64,000 bases of DNA from Lamellibrachia columna (GCA_963662155.1 OY759270.1:11545426-11609425); one strand, 5' to 3'. Counted from the first letter of the stretch, positions 47,601 through 58,300 are shown. The notes: generated from the sequence alone by a model not told the origin. Numbers and translations are program-made.

Positions 47601-49363
47601 TCGCTCCCATCTCCCTGCTACTCACTCTCATGTTCTTGAGTTCCTCCTGCATTTTCTCCTGAAGATTTGTGTTGCGCCGTTGTGGCTGCCGACAGATCGC
47701 TACGTTCAGATCGGACTGACGTGTCACCAGAATGACGCAGTGACGGCCTCGTGTCACTGCCGTGTAGACATGTTGCCAGGTCTGACAGCTCGCTGGGCCA
47801 ACGACGTACACAATTGTGTCAACTTCAGACCCCTGTAACAAATAAATGCGCAAACTGTTTGGTAGGAGGGATGGCATTTAGTATCTGAGGTTTTAAAGCG
47901 ATACATGCAACGAAAAATGTTAAGTTATACAAGTCATTAAATCACCCTTAAAAATAAAGGAATTTAAAAGAAAACCCTCCCCCGTTCTGGTTTCAAAGTC
48001 TTAATATGGAAATACGAATCTGCCGATTATATCCCGTTTTCTGAAAAATTCCACTTTATAATTTTTATTCGTTCGCTTTTTCTCCGATCCATATTCTATA
48101 ATGCAGATATACCCTCCACGCACACGCGTTAGTGGCTGCTTCGCTTCCTGTTTCTTTGTTGATAAAGATGACAGGGACAACTGCGTGTGCGTGCAATGCC
48201 GTGCATGCATTTGTGTGTGCGTCATTACATCTTCACCCGGCAATTACCAGCATTGGTTAAGTCAAAGATCGTTCGTGCGGCCGAAAATGTCATCAACAAA
48301 TCGACCAAAAAAGCATTTTGCGTTCGGTCTGTCGCTGTGATATCAACATTTCCCATGGAGGCATAACGACAAAACACAGAATTCAGAAGCTGAGGAATCA
48401 TGCAATTAAGAACATACCGAAAATCAGCCAGTGCTTTTCTGTTGAAAATTTGTTGAGAAAGCATCCTTTTACTGTTTTAGCCTTTTATTGAATGTTCATT
48501 TGAATTGTATGCATTCTTTGAGTTAGTCCGAGTGCTGTAAATGGCATTTTTTCTTCAGGTTATGGGGGCTGTGCCTTTGGATTTCTATAGGTTGGCTGCT
48601 ACGTTGGGGGAGAGGGAGACAGAGAAGTGGGGAGAGGGGTGAGGGGGATGGACAGAGAGAGAGAGTGGGAGGAGAGAAGATAAAGAGTCAGAGAGAGAGA
48701 GAGAATAACAAGACTGAGATCACCCACCTGGAATGTGTGTATGGTCCTCGCCCAAGCGTGGCGCAGTTGACATCTCTGTAAGTCACACATGTCGATTTCA
48801 CACATACTGGAGAGGTCGTCGAGCAGAAGCAGTCTCCTCGATATCTTGCCACTCTGGATGGTTCGGTCCTGCAGGAGAACAGTGTTGTCGTCGTGAGTTG
48901 CTGGACCAGGTAAGCCACACAATCACTGCCACTAGGTGGACGCAGATGACCATGAAGACGGCTTACATGATGACGAGATAGATGAATCGAGATGACAGAC
49001 AACTGGGTTGAGATGCATGATGTAGGGAAAGTTACTTCCATCTCCCTCTTACTCACTCCCATCTCCATCTTACTCCCGTCTCCCTGTTACTCACTCCCAT
49101 CTCCATCTTACTCCCGTTTTCCTGTTACTCATTTCCATCTCCATGTTACTCCCATCTTCATCTTACTCACTCCCATCTTCATCTCACTCGTTCAAATCTC
49201 CCTGTTACTCGCTTCCATCTCCCTGTTACTCACTCCGCCTCCCTGTTATTCACTCCCATCTCCCTGTTACTCACTCCCATCTCCCTGTTACTCACTCCCA
49301 TGTTCTTGACAATAGTTAATAAAGATGACAGGGACAACTGCGTGTGCATGCGTGCGTGCGTGC

Positions 49364-49424
<61 letters not shown>

Positions 49425-52400
49425 TCATTACTTGGAAGACATCTTCACCCAGCAATTACCATCATTGGGTAAGTCAAAAGAAGTAGAAATAGTAGAAGAA
49501 TGTTTACTGTCACAGTTTTAAGTAATATGCATGCGCAGTCGGTTTAATAACAGTGCAAACCTTTGTGTAACTCATAAAAGTGTAAGTAGCCTTATGCTAT
49601 AGTATATAGAGCCGGACCATTTTTGCCCTTTCTTCACCGAATTTTGACTGGATAAAAAAATTTGATAGAGTTTGTCCAATGATTTCATCAAAACTGAATA
49701 GCACATTTGCACAAATGACCTAGGTTTGATTCTTCGTGAAAACATTGAATTGAGGTGTGACCTTTAACTCAAATAATACAGAAGCTGATGAAGCCATTAA
49801 ACAACAATGCATGCTCAATTACTTTTATTGATGTGTCTGCATGAGTAGTTGCGTATGTGCATGCGTCATACAGCATTGTTTTCCTGTAAGTAAATACTTG
49901 TGTGTGTGTTCTCGTGGAAAACTTACACCTCGTACAAAGAAGATCTCGCCATTGCATAGCCGTCGCACTGTGTTAGCGCTTCGATGGTCCATCACCAATC
50001 CATTCTTCGTGCAGCAGACTTTGTCTCCAATGCGAAATTCTCGCTTCCTGCGTCCTTTTATCTTCATGAATACCGAGTGTTTGGAGTAATGTTTACTGCA
50101 CAATTCGTTGATCGCTTCACAGTCCCGTCTGTCAAATGAAAACAGCTTTATTTTATATGTTATTTACCTGCATTATCCGAATATTTCAACCTGAACTCCA
50201 TCAGTCCTTCTCCAGCTTGTGTTCCATAGCAACATCAGTCCACTGATGAAAAGGTGCTTGCATCCACCACTGTCTACAGCCAGGTACTTTGGTGATTGGA
50301 AATTAAACAGTTTACACAGTAATGTGTGCACAGTATTCCATAATCAATCGTATTTGTTGACAACGTGACGACATCGTTTTCATTTTATATTTAAATTTTT
50401 ATTCACGTGGTTCAATTTATAACCGTCTTCAAACAATGCTAGTTCCATCTTGGAACTTAATCACGTCAAATTCGTATAAACCTTACAATGTTGCAATCAT
50501 CAATTTTGTTTTAACAGCCTACATGCACTCAAAGTCAACCCCCATGAAACCACTTGTTTGCAGTGTTGAACAGTGATGTATTGTTATCTGTTTGTCTGAC
50601 AGAATCGCTTACCTCCTGAACGTTACAAACTGTGATGTCTCCTGGTTGTGCAAGCGCTGCTGCTGTGCCAGGAGTTTCCTGATTTCCTCATCACGAGCTG
50701 AAGACATCAACAAAATTACAATCACTGGAAAACTCACAAAATACATTATTGTCATTAACAGTGCATGATTCAATCCTGAATCTCGCAATCATGGCAGCCA
50801 GCTTGCCCGACCAACTCCTAGCCTGTTTATACTATTTCTTTGATTGCTTGCAATTCCTGCCATTATGTTCTCATATTCAGAATCTTGTGCAGCGGCAGCC
50901 TTCATCTTAAATATATCTAACAGTATACTTCAAAACAATACCTGCACGTATAATTCCTCAACTGATTCAATGCAAACAAGTGCTGCCACCTACCATACTC
51001 GGGATACTGGTGTGACCCATCTGTGTTTTCGTCAATCGTGGACTGACAGAAGCGACGATTGGTGTCAACAATGGGACACTGACGCTGGGAGATGCGCTTT
51101 GCGTTGTCAACAATCAACTGGGATTCAGAGCGGTGGTTTGTGGACAGCATGATACTGCAGTGCGCAGTCCATAAAGCAGCGTACATGTCTGCGAGAAAGT
51201 TACCTACAACATAACACGGCATCTCGGTCTGACTCAAGATTTTATGCATACTTTTATTTGGTTTTCAGTTAATTTCAAAATTTTTTGACAGTTTTCAGCT
51301 GTCGTTACCAGACTAACTACCGTTAGATGGCTGCACCGTTATCATTCTACGCAGCTGTCATCACGCCCATCTAGTGGTAACCAGTCGGCAGTTGAAAGCT
51401 ACAAAACCATTACAAACAAAAAAGGTAAAATTTACTGTGAAAAACAAGGAAAAGCTTAATATATTAGTCTGATGAATCTCTTCTCAGTTTATACATACAA
51501 TTAACATACCGTATTCGACCTATTAAGTATACATGCCCTAATTAGCATACACCGTCTTTTTTAATCAGCAGGATCCATAATTATTGTAATTTGACAGGTG
51601 TGGAACAACTGAAAAGTGTCACCATCTGATGTTAAACAGCCACTTCTCAGCTGTCACCAAATAACACCACTAGTGTTAAAGAGTTACCTCATTGTTTAGA
51701 GAAACAAATTTTGGTGTGTGCTTATAAGAACAGATTCCTTGACATGTTTCTATGCTTATTATGTTGAATAAGGTACATGTAATATTATGAACATAGATAT
51801 ATATACACATAGATTCAGAGATTCAGGTATCACATTTCTTATTTCATAATCTCCAGTTTAAAAAACAATGCTTGTCAGACCTGTTCTTTCAAACTCCTAC
51901 TCGACTTCTCTGGGAAGCATTCAGCCATGCTGTAACTACTGCGAGAAGACTGTTCACATATCCATCTCTGTCTATAACCAGGTATTCATTTATATATCTG
52001 AGTGAACTGAAGCAACATGGTGTGAACAAAATTGCCAAAGCTTTGAAATGGCAACAAGAGGATTCGAACCTTAGTCCTCTCGATTGAGAGACTACCAGCT
52101 TCGCTACTGTGCCCTAACAAAGCATTGGGGCAACAAGATAGTTCTTACCTGGCGCAATAGATGGCAGCTGTTTGACGTCTCCAAGTAGCACGAGTTTGCG
52201 CAACTTAGCATAGCTAAGCAACATGTCAAGAACTGTGGCGAACGTCTGCACAGAAACGAGGCTGCATTCATCGGCGATAAAAACTTCGACCCGTGCGAAC
52301 TTCCATTCCATTTCTTCGGCAGAAAGCTGTTGGTAATTGCCATACCTGGGACAAAATCCTAACTTCTCCCTCCAAGCACGGCAGCTATACATCACCTGAT

Positions 52401-55400
52401 GCAGTGTATAACCAGGCACGCTGGACCTCTGTCCCAGCAGGTTGGCTACTTTCCCAGTTGGTGCGGACAACAGAATTCTGGGGAAATCATCAGTCTGTGG
52501 CGTGGGACATTGGGCAGGTGTTGGTTGGTTGTCTGGCTCTCTCTTGAGGGTGTCGGCCAAGTTGTCCATGTCGGGTGTAATTTGAGACAGAGTGAAGTCA
52601 TCGATGTCAGCCTGGTCAAACTCTTCCTCGACATACCTGGCAACAATTTATGAAAACTCACAAAACATTGAAAGGAATGTACAACAATTTTCACTGAACG
52701 ATGTAACGATACTGAATTGATTAGAATTGATGGCATTTTGGTTGGTTAATAATAATATCCATACCAAATGTGTTATTATTGTCATATTTCACCTCTTAAT
52801 ATTTTCATTCACTTTCATTCACTACCTTCGCTTTAGCATGACTTCAACTTTAACTTTAATTAACTAAGTCAAATATGCACAAGAAGTGCTTTAAGTCAAA
52901 GATTGCATGAATAATTAAAGATATTGCTAATAATATTCACGAAAACCACTTACCTGCATACAGTGATTATGATTATGGTGGTGTCAGAATGACAGTAATC
53001 TGCCTATTTCAGAGTCATTTCCGCTGAATTAACAGGATTAACTATTAATACCTGTGTAAAGAGGGATGAAAGAATGATAGAGGAGGATGACAAGTGGAAG
53101 GAGAAGGCTGCTGATAGGAAGAAGGGGAAAGGGATAACAACTGGGGCTGTGCAGCAGTACAAGAACTATCTCACCACTTTATAAAGGGAGCCACGAGGAA
53201 GAACCCAACCTTCAGAATCAGAAGTGTTCATTAGACCCAAAATTACACAACACAATATTGTCACAGAACTTTAGCAATAAAAATAGTGTTTTTCATAACG
53301 ATCGGTAAATATAAATTCTTAAATAAAACAAGCAGTGCACTGATTAATTTATTGTAACTAAGAAAATTTTATACTTAGCATTTACACTTTAACAAAATGT
53401 GATTAAAAAAAAAAACAGCTAACCTACCTCTGATGTTGGATGTGATGGACCAGCTTACTGACCACGTGAGTCTTCCCACATCCCCCGGCCCCAGAGATGA
53501 CCACAACTGGCTTGTCAGCAATCATTCCAGCCGCTCTCATCTGGTCAGGGTCTTTCTGAATGTCCTTGAACTGTCCACTGTATGGAAAGGTAGAGGTCAC
53601 ACACACAATTAGACACATTATGCCACTGTAGATATTACAAATCTTTCACTGCATCAAGTCAGTGGTGCTTTCAAAGGGATACCTTTTTAAGGCACATCAC
53701 TGAAGTGCGTCAATATTGAACATAGTCATATTATATTATTATAACTAAATCTTAAAATTTTATATCAATGCAAAATTTTTCAAAACTTAAATACCCATCA
53801 AACTTGAACTGTAATTCCAGTCGCCAGGATGCACAACTTACCTTGAACACATGGATAACTCAGTGTTTCCCCGATCCCGGTAATTTCAAGTTATACTTTA
53901 GCTGTCCGTCTCGGCCATGGCTCTAAGCATCACTGTTTAGAGAGACTTTTTTTTCGCAGCCGCTAATCTTATTTTCACACTAGAGTCAGTGAGGCCACGA
54001 CAGGCTACACATTTACCCTGCGTGGGAAATTTTAATTCCCCTGGTATAGACCCCAGGTAGAAGAGACCTACTTTAAGTGTATCATACGAAAGACAAGCAA
54101 AGTGGGGTGATTGCAATTGCCCAAGTTTTGAAATGGACTCTAATCCCACCCAGCGATCCTCTTGATTGACAGGACACTGCACCCCACTCTTGATTGACAG
54201 GACACTACACTCCACTTTTGATTGACAGGACACTGCACCCCACTCTTGATTGACAGGACACTGCACCCCACTCTCGATTGACAGTCCACCAACCCCACTC
54301 TTGATTGACACCATGCTTTGGCCGTGTCGTAGATGTAGAGCGTCTCTCTCTGCACCGCACCCCACTCTTGATTGACAGGACACCGCACACCACTCTTGGT
54401 TGACAGGGCCTCGCACCCCACTCTTGATTGACAGGACACCACACCCCACTCTTATTATCCCAGCTAACATTCACCCACCTCTGAAAATCGACATTGAGGT
54501 CCCACGGATCAACGGAATGTCGCTGGAACAATTTCCACACGCCCTGAGCGATGTTCCGCTCAGCCTTCCACAGCTTGTAGAGAAACACATTCGTATCCGA
54601 TCCACTCGGCTTCAGCTTCACGATGCACTCCTGCGAAAGAAATCTCAAGGCTTCATCCCAGTTGTCAAAGTCATGCACACAAGCTGGTTTATGATTGTGG
54701 CGAAGTTTCATCTCCGACACAAACGTGTGGCCGCCGCGGCGACAGCATGCTTTGAGCGTGTCATAGATGTACAGCGCGTCTCTCTGCACCGGAGACAGTT
54801 TGTTGATCAAGCCACTAGATATGTATGACTGCAAGGTCGCTTCGCAGCCATATGTGTTGAATCTGGAGCCAAGCACCTGAAATATGTAATGACACATTTC
54901 TATTACATTATGCCATGTTATTTGAGATAATTTGCTGGATGAGAAAGCTAGCCAGTTTATTTCTCATACAACATCAAACAACAGGTGTGATATTTAAATC
55001 CAAGGCGATATCATCACCACTATGCGGCAGTGGTTACGTCATTAGAAAAGGTCATAATTTTGTATCACATGCGATGCCACTTCAAAATAGATCAATGATA
55101 ATTTTAGTAATATAGCAAACAACAAATGCAAAGCACGGAGATGGATTCAACTGTAAAATGTGTAATAATTACAGTTACAGCATAATTGTAAATAGTTTTT
55201 TTATAACAATATAATTGTAATTGAAAGTTCATTTGCACCCATCCCTGGCAGCAAGAATGCACAAATTCACCTAAAAGTTAGTAAAAAAATACTTTCAATA
55301 TGCAGTAACGATGCATGTAATCTTCTTTTTGTAAAATAATGTACCATATTCGACCTAATAACTATACAGTATGGTTGAAAAAAATTGGGCCATGGAAAAT

Positions 55401-58111
55401 ATCAAAGAATCTGTTCATATAAGCACCATAATTTGTTTCATTAGACAATAAGGTAACTGTTTAACACTAGTGGTGTAATTGTAACTGATCTTTCTGAAGC
55501 GATGTAACCGTAATTGTAATCATTGTAATAAGCTTGCATGATGCCGTGTAATTGGAATAGACCATTGCACCACAGCAGGCACCTCTCTGTCTCCACCCTT
55601 GGGTCCAGACATCTCCACATCCACCCTGAGGAACTGTGCCGACCAAATTTCTACGGTCTTCACAGACATCTACAACTGTTCTCTCCAGCAGTGCAGAGTT
55701 AAAGTCTGCTTCAAAACTTCCATTATACCTATTCCCAAGAAGTCCAAGACCTCCCGGATGAATGACTACCGTCCAGTGCATTGACCTCAGTCGCCATGAA
55801 AGTGTTTGAGCGCATAGTCCTCAACACCTGAAGACGGCCACTAACGGCCTCCTGAACCCGCACCAGTTTGCATATCAGGCAAACATATCATTAGACGAAG
55901 TGGTCGCTTTAGATCTGCACCACATTCTGAAGCACCTGGAGCGGCCAGGAACCTATGCCATGATCCCGTTCATTGACTTCAGCTCAGCATTCAACACCAT
56001 CATCCTACTACAAGCTACAAGCTGTTTGATCAACTGTCCCTGTTGAATGTACATCCTGTCATCTGTCACTGGGTTCTCAACTTTCTTCTTCATAGGCCTC
56101 ATTCTGTCAACAACTCTCTCTCCAAACCTCTCATCCTGAATACTGGTGTCCCACAGGGTTGTGTGCTATCCCCCTTTCTGTTCACTCTCTTCACCAATGA
56201 CTGTGTCTCCGTGGACCAATCTGTCCTTGTGACTAAGTTTTCTGATGACACCACGGTGGAGGGCTGCATTGAGAATGCTGACGAGACGGCATGCAGGGAT
56301 GAGGTTCAGAGAATGGTTGGCTGGTGTGCAGAAAACAACCTCGAATTTAACATGTCAAAGACAAAAGAAATGATCGTTGACCTTTGCAGGAAGAAGACTC
56401 CCATCCGCCCTCTTTCATTAAATGGCGTGGAAGTCGAACAAGTTGAATATTTCAGATTCCTTGGGACAACAATCTCAAGCGATCTCAGTTGAGGCAAGAA
56501 CACACTGTGCATCACAAAAAAGGCACAACGCCTGTACTAGAACCAAGGCTTAGGAACAGCTTTTACCCGCAGACTGCGAGACACTTGAACGGAGAGGTCT
56601 TCCTCGTGCCATAACTCTGTCTTCTGCCAGTGCCGTTCTTACGTTCCTATGTCGCCGTGCCAATTTTACTCATCTAACTATTTATTTATTTTTACAATTT
56701 TACTGTTTCTTAAGTAATGTTCAGACGGTTGCAATGGTGCAATTCATGAAAATTACTATTATTATATAATCCTACCAAGTTAGTACTTTTATGCCTGGAG
56801 ACAGGCGAATTTCTTAAAAAATTGTTGGCAGTTGGCATTGTTATTATCTTATACACGTCTTAGCCTAGTTGTGTCTCTTTTGTAATGTTTCTGATTTACA
56901 TGTACAACTTGACATAGGCGAGAGTGGGTGGTGTGTGTGGATGTGTGTAATTGGATGGCTGCTTCTGGGGTGGGTGGGTGAGTTCTTATGCCACAACACC
57001 ACAAATTCCTTGTTCATTTTTTAAAATGTTACTTGGCAATAAACCATCTGAATCTGAATAACTAAACTTAACCCTAACTTAACCCTAGTATGGAATAAAG
57101 CCAGCGGCACTTTCATCAGGTATACAAGATTTAACCAGATTTAACAAGATTGCCATCCCAAACAACAAGTTCCAGATAGCAAGTGGACAAGGAAGCCATT
57201 GGCTTATCTAGAGTCCAACAATTTTCTCATCTATGTGTAGCCCACCCTTATCATAATTTTTATATCTGTCAATTCTATTTTTAAACATAGTCACACTACA
57301 AGCATTAACACAATCATTTGGCAGTTTGTTCCATTCATTTATCACCCTCTGTGAGAAAGAGTACTTTCTCATGTCCAACCTACACTGCTCCTTAACTAAT
57401 GCTGCTTTGTGTCCTCTTGTTCTACTGCCTTCTTTAAGTTTGAAGAACATATTCCTATCAACATCCTCATAACCGTTCACTATTTTAAATACTTCTATTT
57501 GGTCTCCTCTTAGTCTCCTGGTCTCTAGTTTTGTCAAACCACGTTGTAATAAGCGACTTTCGTAACTAAAGTCTCTCAATTCTGGAATCATTTTGGTTGC
57601 TCTTCGTTGTATTCTTTCTAGCTTGTCTATGTCCTTTTTACGATACGGCCTCCAATACAATATTCCAAATGTGGTCTAACTATTGCTTTGTACAGGGGTA
57701 CAATTAGCTGTTTCTCCTTATACATGATAGTTCTCCTAATTAGCCCTAGAATTTTGATTTCCTTTTGAAGCAGCAATCCCACATTGCTCTGAAACTTTCA
57801 TGTCAGCACTAAATGTTACTCCTAAGTACTTTTCTTGTGTGATTCTACCTAGTACAGCATCCCCAATTTTATATTCTTCGTCCATGTTTCCATTTCCGGT
57901 ACTACCGCTTCTTGTATTTTGCCAGAACTACTTACACTGGAGTAGCCGAACACCCATGGTTCATCCTTCAATGCCTCCTGAAGATTCTCCAGTACTCTGA
58001 GAATTACCCTAACTGTGTCCACAAGTCTCGTGAATTTTCTTGGCAGCAACTGCGGAATGAACTCGTAAAACAGCTCCAGGCCAAAATAGCTTAACACCAG
58101 GGAACCATTGG
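44247..58111 (-). CDS. HELB: DNA helicase B (HELB), 10 exons visible, N-terminus not found
   Basis: Exons at 58111-57936, 54876-54479, 53577-53428, 52636-52149, 51203-50994, 50697-50613, 50128-49927, 48868-48728, 47832-47626 and 44666-44247 (minus strand) join in frame to about 825 residues plus stop. The motifs are those of a superfamily 1B RecD-like helicase: GGCGKTH (Walker A), LLSAPTGKVANLL (Ia), FIADECSLVS (II), LVLLGDVKQLPSIAPG (III), HAWARTIHTFQGSE (V) and HVYTAVTRGRH (VI). The order and the CxLRHAWARTIHTFQG block fit HELB rather than PIF1. Human HELB, about 1087 residues, is a 5'-3' helicase that binds RPA, restrains end resection and is moved out of the nucleus after CDK phosphorylation of its C-terminus; the Ser-Pro sites in the last exon agree with this. 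About 250 N-terminal residues are missing from my model. Confidence 0.88.
44905..45026. repeat. Tandem repeat with a palindromic CATTTAAATG core
   Basis: About six units of roughly 20 bp (GCGCATTTAAATGCGAGTCA) lie in the last HELB intron. Each unit holds the palindrome CATTTAAATG. Confidence 0.8.
45110..45285. repeat. Tandem duplication of about 88 bp
   Basis: GACTGAAAAATGCA, CATACCAGTTTACA, TTATTAAATATAGTT and TGCTTTATTAC occur twice in order. Confidence 0.7.
46348..46520 (+). mobile_element. tRNA-SINE relic, family B
   Basis: The anticodon-arm region CCAGACTGTAGATCGATGGG and the body CAAAACTTGGGCAATTTCAT, followed by TCACCCCAATAGGG, match family B. It lies in the last HELB intron. Confidence 0.6.
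46683..47630. repeat. Minisatellite of 17- and 21-bp units in the last HELB intron
   Basis: About 50 units of CCCGTCTCCTTGTTACT (17 bp) alternate with a 21-bp form (CGCTTCCGTCTCCCTGTTACT), and a roughly 135-bp higher-order period is visible around 47241-47376. Both strands stay open in several frames, which explains long spurious ORFs. The array begins exactly at the HELB donor at 47626. Confidence 0.92.
47626..47832 (-). CDS. HELB: HELB exon, motif VI
   Basis: The acceptor is TTGTTACAG|GGGTC. The donor is taken as CATGAGA|GTGAGT, phase 0/0, 207 nt. It encodes GSEVDTIVYVVGPASC, HVYTAVTRGRHCVILV with the Arg finger of motif VI, and a basic, Gln-rich tail. The donor is the first unit of a 950-bp minisatellite that fills the start of the next intron. 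Confidence 0.9.
48728..48868 (-). CDS. HELB: HELB exon, motif V
   Basis: The acceptor is CTCCTGCAG|GACCG and the donor TTCCAG|GTGGGT; 141 nt, phase 0/0. It encodes SSMCEIDMCDLQRCQLRHAW and ARTIHTFQ, the start of motif V, completed by GSE in the next exon. Confidence 0.92.
49035..49305. repeat. Second array of the same minisatellite in another HELB intron
   Basis: Units such as CCATCTCCCTGTTACTCACT are the same repeat as at 46683-47630. The array ends ACTCCCATGTTCTTGA, matching the end of the first array and the adjoining HELB exon border. Confidence 0.88.
49340..49425. repeat. (TGCG)n microsatellite
   Basis: About 20 TGCG units follow the sequence AGATGACAGGGACAACTGCG, which also occurs at 48166 before a short, unexpanded TG/GC-rich tract. 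Confidence 0.92.
49927..50128 (-). CDS. HELB: HELB exon (2B-like region)
   Basis: The acceptor is TTTGACAG|ACGGG, phase 2. The donor is taken as CGAGGT|GTAAGT, giving phase 0 out; a donor two bases earlier would break the frame with the next exon. It encodes KGRRKREFRIGDKVCCTKNG and RRLCNGEIFFVRG, the beta-barrel insertion typical of RecD/HELB proteins. Confidence 0.88.
50613..50697 (-). CDS. HELB: HELB exon (85 nt)
   Basis: The acceptor is GTCTTCAG|CTCGT and the donor TTCAGGAG|GTAAGC; phase 1 in, 2 out. It encodes ARDEEIRKLLAQQQRLHNQE and TSQFVTFRR. No single long frame covers it; it was placed by splice sites and by phase fit with both neighbours. Confidence 0.78.
50994..51203 (-). CDS. 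HELB: HELB exon
   Basis: The acceptor is TTGTAG|GTAACT and the donor GAGTATG|GTAGGT; 210 nt, phase 1/1. It continues the motif III reading SIAPG|NFLADMYAALW, as in RecD-like helicases, then LSTNHRSESQLIVDNAKRIS, which holds the conserved NHR of motif IV. Confidence 0.9.
51507..51775. mobile_element. MITE, family M1, complete copy
   Basis: The left end is TA CCGTATTCGACCTATTAAG; the right end in reverse is TA CCTTATTCAACATAATAAG. It is about 265 bp with TA flanks. A second, inverted and incomplete copy lies at 55342-55480. Confidence 0.65.
51885..52115 (-). mobile_element. tRNA-SINE, family B, fullest copy
   Basis: The minus strand reads GGGCACAGTAGCGAAGCTGG, TCTCAATCGAGAGGACTAAG and GTTCGAATCC (a good B box), then a roughly 150-bp body ending TGAATGCTTCCCAGAGAAG. 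It lies about 35 bp from a HELB donor site. Confidence 0.75.
52149..52636 (-). CDS. HELB: HELB exon, motifs Ia, II and III
   Basis: The acceptor is TTGCCAG|GTATG and the donor GCGCCAG|GTAAGA; 488 nt, phase 2 in, 1 out. It opens with an acidic stretch (VEEEFDQADIDDF...) that by position may be the RPA-binding acidic insert known in HELB (inference). Then follow PRILLSAPTGKVANLLGQ, HQVMYSCRAWREK, VFIADECSLVS with the Asp-Glu of motif II, and LVLLGDVKQLPSIAPG (motif III). A tRNA-SINE relic ends about 35 bases from its donor. Confidence 0.94.
53428..53577 (-). CDS. HELB: HELB exon, Walker A
   Basis: The acceptor is CCATACAG|TGGAC and the donor CATCAGAG|GTAGGT; 150 nt, phase 2/2. It encodes SGQFKDIQKDPDQMRAAGMI and VVVISGAGGCGKTHVVSKLV, that is the Q-motif region and the P-loop that binds ATP. 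Confidence 0.93.
54105..54170 (-). mobile_element. tRNA-SINE head fragment, family B
   Basis: The minus strand contains CTGTCAATCAAGAGGATCGC and TTTCAAAACTTGGGCAATTG, a family B head. It merges into a minisatellite built from the same head sequence. Confidence 0.6.
54155..54460. repeat. 28-bp minisatellite beside a HELB exon
   Basis: About nine copies of CACCCCACTCTTGATTGACA plus GGACACTG. The unit comes from the tRNA-SINE head at 54105-54170. A 46-bp non-repeat segment at 54312-54357 interrupts it and matches HELB exon sequence. Confidence 0.88.
54479..54876 (-). CDS. HELB: HELB exon (N-terminal to helicase core)
   Basis: The acceptor is ATTTCAG|GTGCTT and the donor TTTCAGAG|GTGGGT; 398 nt, phase 0 in, 2 out. 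It encodes a segment with LSPVQRDALYIYDTLKACCR, RGGHTFV and VFLYKLWKAERNIAQGVWK. It lies directly beside a minisatellite (54160-54460) that holds a diverged copy of part of this same exon. Confidence 0.85.
55342..55480. mobile_element. MITE, family M1, partial inverted copy
   Basis: It starts TA CCATATTCGACCTAATAAC, and its interior (GAATCTGTTCATATAAGCAC, TAACACTAGTGGTGT) is the reverse complement of the interior of 51507-51775. It runs out about 100 bp before the L2-like LINE. Confidence 0.6.
55585..57057 (+). mobile_element. L2/CR1-like LINE, 5'-truncated and frameshifted
   Basis: Reverse transcriptase pieces appear in several frames: IIPIPKKSKTSRMNDYRPV (55725-55781), IPFIDFSSAFNTI (about 55960), and the longest at 56043-56492 with TGVPQGCVLSPFLFTLFTND, LVTKFSDDTT (motif C, usually FADDT), NNLEFNMSKTKEMIVD and FRFLGTTISSDLS. 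After a short loss comes LRNSFYPQTARHLN. The 3' end is TCTGAATCTGAATAA, a short-repeat tail typical of L2/CR1 elements. It lies antisense within a HELB intron. Confidence 0.85.
57208..57895 (-). mobile_element. CR1-like LINE 3' end
   Basis: A 150-codon frame (57208-57660) reads YWRPYRKKDIDKLERIQRRA, LRGDQIEVFKIVNGYEDVDR, KYSFSQRVINEWNKLPND and ends at a stop. Two other frames upstream (to about 57895) supply QEKYLGVTFSADMK, so at least two frameshifts separate them. It is the C-terminus of a CR1-type RT. Its end without stops suggests a fairly young insertion, and it lies about 40 bp from a HELB exon. Confidence 0.85.
57936..58111 (-). CDS. HELB: HELB exon (N-terminal region)
   Basis: The acceptor is CATTTCAG|CCAAT and the donor CTCCAGT|GTAAGT; phase 1 in, 0 out. 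It encodes about 58 residues including FYEFIPQLLPRKF and LENLQEALKDEPWVFGY. The DEPWVFGY-like motif and its phase fit with the next exon place it in HELB. A CR1-like LINE end lies only about 40 bp into the downstream intron. Confidence 0.72.
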
Positions 58112-58298
58112 CTGAAATGTAAAATGGTTTTCATTAGTCAACTGATATGCAGCTAGTTGGGATTCCGTGTAATTAAAATGCCCAAATTTAATTAAAATTC
58201 TCTTAATTTTTCCTTTTCAAAGTACATTAACACTGTTATACTTTATGTTTCAAAATGTTATCTTTATTGCTGTAGTACACCCCTATATGTAGATACAC

Positions 58299-58300
<2 letters not shown>

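Noticed and set aside
46629..47838. Three overlapping open frames of 305-336 codons on the plus strand
   Set aside because: They are translations of the 17/21-bp minisatellite (LLLPSPCYSLPS-type repeats) and run antisense over a HELB exon.
53937..54470. 177-codon minus-strand frame
   Set aside because: It translates the 28-bp minisatellite (NQEWGA/SCQSRVG units) past the HELB donor at 54478; not a separate gene.
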